From an uncultured Moraxella sp. (GTDB taxonomy: Bacteria; Pseudomonadota; Gammaproteobacteria; Pseudomonadales; Moraxellaceae): 8,512 nt of DNA. Within the stretch, counting starts at the first letter, position 1; every line of letters begins with the position of its first letter. Shown in pieces: positions 1 through 4,612 of this stretch. The stretch covers positions 1 to 8,512 of the forward strand of contig CALJUC010000142.1 in NCBI GenBank assembly GCA_937975585.1, given 5' to 3'. Position numbers and translations under genes: made by a program. The notes under the pieces were generated by a model. The model did no database searches and was not told the origin of the DNA. It saw nothing but the letters and a program-made list of their open reading frames with translations.

Positions 1-49
1 ATCTACACAGGCGAAGACACTCTTTCCCTACACGACGCTCTTCCGATCT
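1..49 (+). other. Illumina TruSeq adapter contamination (not genomic)
   Basis: Bases 17-49 are the 33-base TruSeq read-1 adapter, starting ACACTCTTTCCC and ending CTCTTCCGATCT. Bases 1-8 (ATCTACAC) are the end of the P5 flow-cell sequence. Between them, bases 9-16 (AGGCGAAG) sit exactly where the i5 index belongs and match TruSeq HT index D505 as I remember it. Genuine genome sequence starts at base 50, in the middle of the fumarase reading frame. This stretch should be trimmed from the record. Confidence 0.98.
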
Positions 50-892
50 GTTGAACGTCTACGTCTAAACATGTACGAAAAAGTCAATGAACTTGGTGTT
101 GGTGCACAAGGCTTGGGTGGTGACACCACGGTTATCGACGTTAAAGTATTAGACTTCCCAACCCACGCAGCGAGTAAAGCCGTTGCCATGATTCCAAACT
201 GTGCGGCAACTCGTCACATCCACTTCACCCTAGATGGCACTGGCGAAGCTGACATGCCTGTACCGTCACTAAGCGACTGGCCAGAAGTATCTTTCGGCTC
301 TGATGACGTTATCCGCGTCAACGTTGATGACCTAACCAAAGAAAAACTAAGCCAGTTCAAAATCGGTGATACCTTGCTACTAAGCGGTAAAATCCTAACC
401 GGCCGTGACGCTGCGCACAAACGTATGGTTGATATGCTAGACAAAGGTGAGCCACTACCGGTTGACCTACAAAACCGCTTTATCTATTACGTTGGCCCAG
501 TTGATGCGGTGGGTGACGAAGTGGTTGGCCCAGCAGGCCCAACAACCTCTACGCGTATGGATAAATTTACCGACCGTATCTTGGATCAAGGTTTGATTGG
601 TATGATTGGTAAATCTGAGCGTAGCCCAGCCACTTGCCAAGTGATTGCTAACCATGGTGCAATTTACCTTATCGCGGTTGGTGGTGCAGCTTACTTGGTA
701 TCAAAAGCGATCAAAGGCGCTAAAGTCCTTGCATTCCCAGAATTGGGCATGGAAGCGATTTATGAGTTTGAAGTGGAAGACATGCCAGTCACCGTGGCGG
801 TTGATAACCAAGGCAACAGCATCCACCGCTTTGACAAAGTCGCAGAGCGCGCACAGCAAGTGATCGCTGAGCCAGTACGTTTTGTACCATAA
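50..892 (+). CDS. fumA: Class I (iron-sulfur) fumarate hydratase, 3' part; 5' end cut off by the contig edge
   Basis: Class I fumarase interconverts fumarate and L-malate in the TCA cycle in the cytoplasm, using an oxygen-sensitive [4Fe-4S] cluster. The frame is open from base 50 (VERLRLNMYEK...), so the ATG at 71 is an internal methionine and not the start. Recognisable parts are GAQGLGGDTTVIDVKV, IPNCAATRH (its Cys matches the third cluster cysteine of E. coli FumA), GPTTSTRMD, IGKSERS and PELGMEAIYEFEVEDMPV. The 229 residues after that Cys agree with the C-terminal length of E. coli FumA. About 281 codons are present, so roughly half the protein, including the N-terminal domain with the other two cluster cysteines, is missing. 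This truncation comes from assembly and is not a pseudogene. The symbol is by homology: FumA and FumB types cannot be told apart here. A strong terminator follows 21 bp after the stop. Confidence 0.93.
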   Translation, partial: VERLRLNMYEKVNELGVGAQGLGGDTTVIDVKVLDFPTHAASKAVAMIPNCAATRHIHFTLDGTGEADMPVPSLSDWPEVSFGSDDVIRVNVDDLTKEKLSQFKIGDTLLLSGKILTGRDAAHKRMVDMLDKGEPLPVDLQNRFIYYVGPVDAVGDEVVGPAGPTTSTRMDKFTDRILDQGLIGMIGKSERSPATCQVIANHGAIYLIAVGGAAYLVSKAIKGAKVLAFPELGMEAIYEFEVEDMPVTVAVDNQGNSIHRFDKVAERAQQVIAEPVRFVP

Positions 893-912
893 GCTAGCCC
901 TTTACGCTAACT

Positions 913-954
913 TACTAAAAAACCCCTATACCCGGGTATAGGGGTTTTTTAGTA
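913..954. terminator. Bidirectional Rho-independent terminator (perfect 42-bp palindrome)
   Basis: The two 21-base arms are exactly complementary, centred on CCCGGG at 931-936. The GC-rich core (ACCCCTATACCC and its complement) is flanked by A6 on the left and T6 on the right, so each strand gives a hairpin followed by a U-run. It lies between the convergent fumarase (+) and PspC (-) genes and can stop transcription from both sides. Confidence 0.9.
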
Positions 955-973
955 TGCATGCAATATGTTCGGC

Positions 974-1006
974 AAAAAAATACCCAAACACGGGCGTATT
1001 TGGGTA
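974..1006 (-). terminator. Rho-independent terminator for the pspC-like gene
   Basis: On the minus strand an 8-bp stem (TACCCAAA at 999-1006 read in reverse complement, pairing with 981-988) encloses a 10-base loop and is followed at once by seven T residues (positions 980-974). It lies 72 bp beyond the stop codon of the PspC-domain gene, on the same strand. The palindrome at 913-954 would act as a second barrier. Confidence 0.75.
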
Positions 1007-1078
1007 GGAGGAAAGGAGATATCACTTTATCGTTATTATTATTCGGTTTATTATTTTTAGCATACATTACTCACTTAT

Positions 1079-1321
1079 TTATTGATAAGGTATACGTGTC
1101 GTAGGGTCTTGATAAGACTGTGCGGTCGCATTTGGCATCACTAACCATAACACTAAATAAATCAAGATACCGGGTACTGCCACACTCACCCCTGAAATAA
1201 CCACAAACAAGATACGCACCAAGTTCGGTGACCAACCTAAATAATCAGCAATACCACCAAGTACGCCAGCAATTATACGGTGTTCACGTGAGCGATGAAG
1301 TTTAACAAGACGTTGGGGCAT
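1079..1321 (-). CDS. PspC-domain small inner-membrane protein
   Basis: An 80-residue protein made almost entirely of one PspC domain (PF04024 type). The signature is seen at residues 15-29 (RIIAGVLGGIADYLG), followed by one long hydrophobic segment at about 34-62 ending in LVLWLVMP, then a short polar tail. In enterobacteria PspC is an inner-membrane sensor partner of PspB in the phage-shock envelope stress response and its cytoplasmic domain contacts PspA. Here no pspA, pspB or pspF lies nearby, so that role cannot be assumed. Many bacteria carry stand-alone small PspC-domain proteins of unknown role. The start is the ATG complementing 1319-1321. TAAGGAG (complement of 1334-1340) is the likely ribosome-binding site, although its 12-base spacing is rather long. 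The gene is transcribed alone, away from the nadR-like gene and toward fumarase. Confidence 0.85.
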   Translation of the reverse strand: MPQRLVKLHRSREHRIIAGVLGGIADYLGWSPNLVRILFVVISGVSVAVPGILIYLVLWLVMPNATAQSYQDPTTRIPYQ

Positions 1322-1787
1322 TGAAGTCAGAAGCTCCTTACAAACTTAATTCATAAATAAGATGGGTACGCAACCTTAGTTATCAAGACAAATTCCCTTA
1401 AGTCATAATCTACTGGTCGTCAAAATTAACAAATTTACTAACATCAGTGTTAACTTTTAAAACCATATTAAGCAGTTATTATTATCAAGAGAATTTAATC
1501 AATCTTAGTTTCGGTATGGACTTATTATAGAGAATATTAGACAGTCTTGCGGTATCATCTTGTGTTGCTTTAGTAACCGTATATATCAAGCGTTACAAGT
1601 TGTGAAAGGGCGTTACTACTGCCTTACAGAGATTTTTAATTACACCTTGTTTGAGTCAGGTACTTATCTACTATTTAGCAACATTGGCGTTACAATTTGC
1701 AAAAATCCAACCGCCAAAAATCAGTTATGATGGCGCTTTAACCAATAATAATTACATATAATTTCTAAACTGTGAGGATAATCATCC
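1322..1787. other. 466-bp AT-rich gap between divergent genes
   Basis: No coding frame with family resemblance, tRNA, CRISPR or clear structured RNA was found here on either strand. It must hold the promoters of the PspC-like gene (-) and the nadR-like gene (+). The only strong hexamer is TATAAT at 1757-1762. The heptamer GCGTTAC occurs three times in the same direction (1590-1596, 1610-1616, 1687-1693), and the first and last copies extend to GCGTTACAA. I assign no function to these. A short frame reading leftward across 1721-2014 mostly overlaps nadR and looks like a shadow. Confidence 0.6.
1757..1762 (+). promoter_or_regulatory. Candidate -10 element for the nadR-like gene
   Basis: A perfect TATAAT lies 25 bp before the nadR-like ATG, which would give a leader of about 19 bases holding the ribosome-binding site GTGAGGA (1772-1778). 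No convincing -35 hexamer is found 16-18 bp upstream, so this is a partial signal in AT-rich DNA. Confidence 0.35.
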
Positions 1788-2834
1788 ATGCAATCGATGG
1801 GCATTATGATTGGCCATTTTGAGCCATTACATTTGGGACATATTCGAAGCGTATTACACGCCTGTGGGCAGGTACAACAACTGATGGTATTTATTACCCC
1901 CCATCCCCACCCCAATCCGCATTTTAATATTGACTTAAAAGACAAAGCCCGTTGGTTAACGATGGCATTGGCGGATTTGCCATTTGTCAAAATCGAGTTG
2001 CTACCTGACATCATCTTACCGAGTTTGGAAGATGACCATAGTCATATCAATGCCGATGAGGTCAATGCTAAACTACAACTCATCTTACAGCGTTTTTCTG
2101 AGTTCAGCGCTGAGCAAGAAAAGCCGATATTATTTGTCGATGAAGCGCACCCATTGGCACACCTATCGCTGATATTGCCCGTCAGAACCACGCCCCGCCA
2201 GCACGACTATGACAGTGCCAAAATTCACGCCAATCCGGCACTGCATTGGCAAGCTATTCATCCCCAAGCGCGTGAAAGCTATACCAAAACGGTGGCGGTG
2301 GTCGGTGGTGAAAGCTCAGGAAAAACCACGTTGTTGTACAAACTGGCAAATTACTATGGCGCAAGCTATGCATTAGAAATGGGTCGCGTGTTTGTCGAAA
2401 CTGACTTGGGTGGCACTGAGTTGGGTATGCAATACGATGACTATCCATTAATGGCCAGTGATCATGAGCAGGCGATTCGCGCGGCTAAGCAACTCGCGCC
2501 AGCACCGCTTACCTTAGTCGATACTGACTTTGTCACCACACAGGCATTTTGCGAAGAATACGAGGGTCAAGCACATCCGTTTTTGGCCAGTTGCATTGAT
2601 ACGTTTCGCATGGATTATACGATTTTGCTTGATAACAATACACCGTGGGTCGCGGATGGGATGCGTTCCTTAGGTAGCGAGGGTCAACGTGAGCGTTTTA
2701 AAAATCGTTTAAAACAAATTTTTGCTCGTCACCATATCGAGCCTTTGTATATTGACAGTCCTGACTATCATCAGCGTTTTTTACAAGCGGTGGCGTTGAT
2801 AGACAATGTGATTTTTCACCACTATCGCAATTAA
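1788..2834 (+). CDS. nadR: NadR-like bifunctional NMN adenylyltransferase / ribosylnicotinamide kinase, no HTH domain
   Basis: A 348-residue cytoplasmic enzyme of nicotinamide riboside salvage. The N-terminal part (about 1-160) is a nucleotidyltransferase domain with GHFEPLHLGH at 9-18, the HxGH ATP-binding motif. The C-terminal part (about 168-345) is the ribosylnicotinamide kinase: P-loop GGESSGKT at 173-180, catalytic DTDFVTTQAFC from D245, and the lid-region motif NNTPWVADGMRSLG at 283-296. The kinase half closely resembles E. coli NadR as I recall it, but the ~60-residue helix-turn-helix at the N terminus of E. coli NadR is absent, so this protein should not act as the NAD repressor. Oddly, the second adenylyltransferase motif (ISGAQIRENP in E. 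coli) reads DYDSAKIHANP at 140-150, with the Arg replaced by His147, and the stretch before it is shorter. The kinase function is therefore better supported than the NMN adenylyltransferase function. Start: the ATG at 1788, with GTGAGGA ten bases upstream. pnuC follows 124 bp downstream. Confidence 0.9.
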   Translation: MQSMGIMIGHFEPLHLGHIRSVLHACGQVQQLMVFITPHPHPNPHFNIDLKDKARWLTMALADLPFVKIELLPDIILPSLEDDHSHINADEVNAKLQLILQRFSEFSAEQEKPILFVDEAHPLAHLSLILPVRTTPRQHDYDSAKIHANPALHWQAIHPQARESYTKTVAVVGGESSGKTTLLYKLANYYGASYALEMGRVFVETDLGGTELGMQYDDYPLMASDHEQAIRAAKQLAPAPLTLVDTDFVTTQAFCEEYEGQAHPFLASCIDTFRMDYTILLDNNTPWVADGMRSLGSEGQRERFKNRLKQIFARHHIEPLYIDSPDYHQRFLQAVALIDNVIFHHYRN

Positions 2835-2896
2835 CCAAAATTTAGAGAGCACTTAGAACGAAATTCGAACCAAAATGCTAGGCGAATATTCAAATT

Positions 2897-2917
2897 TATA
2901 ATGATTAAAAATAATCA
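2897..2917. promoter_or_regulatory. Candidate -10 and small inverted repeat before pnuC
   Basis: TATAAT (2897-2902) overlaps a perfect 6-bp inverted repeat TGATTA-AAAA-TAATCA (2902-2917), 41 bp before the pnuC ATG. It might be a promoter with an operator or simply AT-rich sequence. No good -35 is seen at the right spacing, and the repeat does not match an NAD-regulator site that I recognise. It raises the possibility that pnuC is transcribed separately as well as by read-through from nadR. Confidence 0.25.
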
Positions 2918-2958
2918 CATCATACGACTAGCCTATATGATAACTTGAGGAAACGACG

Positions 2959-3675
2959 ATGCGAATTGCATTATTAGATAAATTGACGGGCGAATGGGCC
3001 AAACCATGGATAATCATTTGGTTCACAGCCGGGGTGGCCGCATTATTTACCACATTTTGGCGAACCACTGAGCACGCGGGTTTAGACTGGTTTTATTTTG
3101 GGGTGTCCATCATTGGGCTACTCTGTGTGGCGGCATTGAGCTTTCGGCGTAATATTGCCGGTAATGGCTTTGGCATGGCAGCCACAGCGGGCGAAAGCTA
3201 TGTACAGTGGACAGCGGGTTCTGTGGGTCTGATGCTCACGCCTATTTATAACTTTTTTACCCATCTATATGGCTTATATTATTGGTCAAAAAATACCGAT
3301 GGTGACGGTAATATGATTCCAAAATCCGCCAACAAGTGGATTTGGCTGGTGACGATTGCCTTTATCGTGGTAGGTTTGCTATTTTTTAATACCATTAATG
3401 CCAAAATGGCGGAATTGGGTATTTTACCGACCACAGACGATAAGTTTTATTGGCTCAATGTTGCCGCATTTGTGGTGGCTATCACCGCCCAAACCACGAT
3501 GATTTTGCGTTATTCATTAAACTGGTGGTTATGGTTATTAAGCAACTTTATTTGGCTATTTGTCAACTTGATGTCTGAGAACTATATTTTCGCCATTCAG
3601 ACATTAATCTATCAGGTCAATGCGGTCATTGGGCTATACGAGTGGTATCGTAGCGAATCACAGCATAAGGTTTAA
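2959..3675 (+). CDS. pnuC: Nicotinamide riboside transporter PnuC
   Basis: An inner-membrane facilitator for nicotinamide riboside. Uptake is driven by phosphorylation of the substrate inside the cell by a NadR or NRK kinase. The 238 residues fit the family length. About seven hydrophobic segments are visible (roughly 17-33, 43-61, 83-107, 127-147, 165-182, 185-205, 208-228). The family pattern QTTMILRYSLNWWLWLLSN (178-196) and the C-terminal YQVNAVIGLYEWYR (218-231) support PnuC strongly. A ribosome-binding site GAGGA (2947-2951) sits seven bases before the ATG. The gene lies directly after the nadR-like gene, which supplies the kinase that traps the imported substrate. This pairing of transporter and kinase is the best support for the function of both. 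A terminator follows 18 bp after the stop. Confidence 0.93.
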   Translation: MRIALLDKLTGEWAKPWIIIWFTAGVAALFTTFWRTTEHAGLDWFYFGVSIIGLLCVAALSFRRNIAGNGFGMAATAGESYVQWTAGSVGLMLTPIYNFFTHLYGLYYWSKNTDGDGNMIPKSANKWIWLVTIAFIVVGLLFFNTINAKMAELGILPTTDDKFYWLNVAAFVVAITAQTTMILRYSLNWWLWLLSNFIWLFVNLMSENYIFAIQTLIYQVNAVIGLYEWYRSESQHKV

Positions 3676-3693
3676 AGCTAACATGGGTGTCGA

Positions 3694-3744
3694 AACAGCC
3701 TTATAGGTCTAGCATTATGAACTGATAAGGCTGTTAAATTTTTT
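3694..3744 (+). terminator. Probable Rho-independent terminator after pnuC
   Basis: An 11-bp perfect stem (AACAGCCTTAT at 3694-3704 with ATAAGGCTGTT at 3725-3735) encloses a 20-base loop and is followed by AAATTTTTT. The large loop and the A residues before the T-run make it a little weaker than the other terminators here. Confidence 0.7.
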
Positions 3745-3771
3745 GCTATTTGTTTGGTAGTATTTTAGTAT
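3743..3771 (+). promoter_or_regulatory. Candidate sigma-70 promoter for the DUF962 gene
   Basis: TTGCTA (3743-3748) and TAGTAT (3766-3771) are spaced by 17 bp, each matching the consensus at four of six positions. Transcription would start near 3778, after the pnuC terminator, leaving a leader of about 33 bases before the ATG at 3811. Such matches arise by chance in AT-rich DNA. Confidence 0.35.
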
Positions 3772-3810
3772 AGCCTTTCGCTACTTTGTCTGATGGACAG
3801 GGAACCTCTC

Positions 3811-4302
3811 ATGGCAATTACCTCGATGCTTACCTCAAAAAAATCCTTACAACAATGGCTTGCCGACTATGCGGTCAGTCATCAACATCCCATCAATAAA
3901 AAAATCCATTGGCTCTGTGTACCGACCATTTTTGCCAGTATCATTGGTATGGGGATGAGTTGGCAAGCTGCTTTTACCTTAGTGGTATTGGCGTTGGTGA
4001 TGCTATTTTACTTTCGTCTATCGACTAAATTATTTATTGCCATGGGCATGTTTGTGTTGTTTTGCTTAGCTGCGGTGGCGCTGCTACCATTTGGCTTTAA
4101 GTTTTATTTTGCGGTATTCGTGTTGGCATGGATTGGCCAATTCATCGGTCATAAATTGGAGGGCAAAAAACCATCATTTATTGATGATGTGCAGTTTTTA
4201 TTGATTGGCCCTGCTTGGGTCGCCAATTCGTTAAGTGAAAAATTGGGTTTGGTTTCGACCCAAAAACCTGATCATGAGGGTTCGTCAGTCACCTTTGCAT
4301 AG
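3811..4302 (+). CDS. DUF962 / Mpo1-like membrane protein
   Basis: A 163-residue protein of the DUF962 (Mpo1-like, YGL010W) family. The yeast member Mpo1 is an Fe(II)-dependent dioxygenase in alpha-oxidation of 2-hydroxy fatty acids. Bacterial members are mostly uncharacterised, so the substrate here is unknown. Visible family marks are H24-x-H26-x-x-N29-K30-x-x-H33-W (HQHPINKKIHW), then hydrophobic segments at about 35-48, 52-68, 73-93 and 97-113, then GHKLEGKKPSFIDDVQFLLIGP (113-134) with H114. The conserved histidines are the candidate metal ligands. The start is chosen at 3811 because AGGGAA (3799-3804) lies six bases upstream. An earlier in-frame ATG at 3793 would add MDREPL but lacks a good ribosome-binding site. 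The gene stands alone between two terminators. Confidence 0.85.
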   Translation: MAITSMLTSKKSLQQWLADYAVSHQHPINKKIHWLCVPTIFASIIGMGMSWQAAFTLVVLALVMLFYFRLSTKLFIAMGMFVLFCLAAVALLPFGFKFYFAVFVLAWIGQFIGHKLEGKKPSFIDDVQFLLIGPAWVANSLSEKLGLVSTQKPDHEGSSVTFA

Positions 4303-4330
4303 CAACTAACTGATACTGATGAATCATTTT

Positions 4331-4356
4331 GCCAACCTATACGGTTGGCTTTTTTT
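4331..4356 (+). terminator. Rho-independent terminator after the DUF962 gene
   Basis: A 7-bp GC-rich stem (GCCAACC at 4331-4337, GGTTGGC at 4343-4349) with a five-base loop (TATAC) is followed by seven T residues. It lies 28 bp after the stop codon and separates this gene from the lld control region. Confidence 0.9.
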
Positions 4357-4412
4357 ATGGGGAAAATTTTTACTTTTAGGCTATTTGTTCCTCATCAGCG
4401 CTATAAAACCCT

Positions 4413-4431
4413 TATAATTGGTAATACCAAT
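4413..4431. promoter_or_regulatory. Putative upstream LldR operator (O1)
   Basis: First copy of an identical 19-bp repeat, TATAATTGGTAATACCAAT. It contains the 15-bp perfect palindrome ATTGGTA-A-TACCAAT centred on 4424. The TTGGTnnnACCAA core is the type bound by FadR-subfamily GntR regulators such as PdhR and LldR. The gene for an LldR lies in the operon just downstream. Its centre is 143 bp before that of the second copy. Confidence 0.72.
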
Positions 4432-4492
4432 ATATAATAATTTAATAAATTTTTGCGAAAAAGCTATTTATTACGTTTTATAGAATTTTTTA

Positions 4493-4521
4493 TTGCATAT
4501 ATTAAAAATATTTTCTATTAT
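4493..4521 (+). promoter_or_regulatory. Candidate promoter of the lldPRD operon
   Basis: TTGCAT (4493-4498) and TATTAT (4516-4521) are 17 bp apart; the -10 matches five of six positions, the -35 three. A start near 4528 would put the two operators at about -104 and +40, close to the E. coli lldPRD arrangement. The region is so AT-rich that other -10 candidates exist, including the TATAAT at 4556-4561 that overlaps the second operator. Confidence 0.35.
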
Positions 4522-4555
4522 TGCACCTTTACACTTATATTATTTCTTTAATTCG

Positions 4556-4575
4556 TATAATTGGTAATACCAATT
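4556..4575. promoter_or_regulatory. Putative downstream LldR operator (O2)
   Basis: Second exact copy of the 19-bp repeat (4556-4574). Here the palindrome extends by one base pair on each side to AATTGGTAATACCAATT (4559-4575), centred on 4567. It ends 37 bp before the lldP ATG. LldR bound here would block RNA polymerase or, together with the upstream copy, form a DNA loop. Confidence 0.75.
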
Positions 4576-4612
4576 TAATTGATTGGCACAGGATATTTTT
4601 CACGGAGGAAAT

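Noticed and set aside
71..892. Complete 273-residue fumarase starting at the ATG at 71
   Set aside because: The frame is open back to base 50, where adapter sequence ends, and the protein starts in mid-domain; the gene is 5'-truncated by the assembly.
1005..1020. Two strong Shine-Dalgarno-like motifs on the plus strand (AGGAGG and AAGGAG)
   Set aside because: No ATG, GTG or TTG with a usable reading frame follows at the right distance; part of it is the arm of the minus-strand terminator.
1721..2014. 97-codon minus-strand frame overlapping the start of nadR
   Set aside because: Mostly antisense to nadR, Cys-rich low-likeness protein, no recognisable domain.
2835..2958. Riboswitch (NAD- or NMN-sensing) before pnuC
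   Set aside because: Only a small A/T inverted repeat is seen; I cannot find the conserved stems or a sequestered ribosome-binding site expected for such an RNA.
3793..3810. Upstream ATG start for the DUF962 gene (adds MDREPL)
   Set aside because: No good ribosome-binding site precedes it, while AGGGAA is well placed for the ATG at 3811. It remains possible.
4583..4612. TTG start for lldP adding ten residues
   Set aside because: The ATG at 4613 has GGAGGAA directly upstream and gives an N terminus that fits the LldP family.
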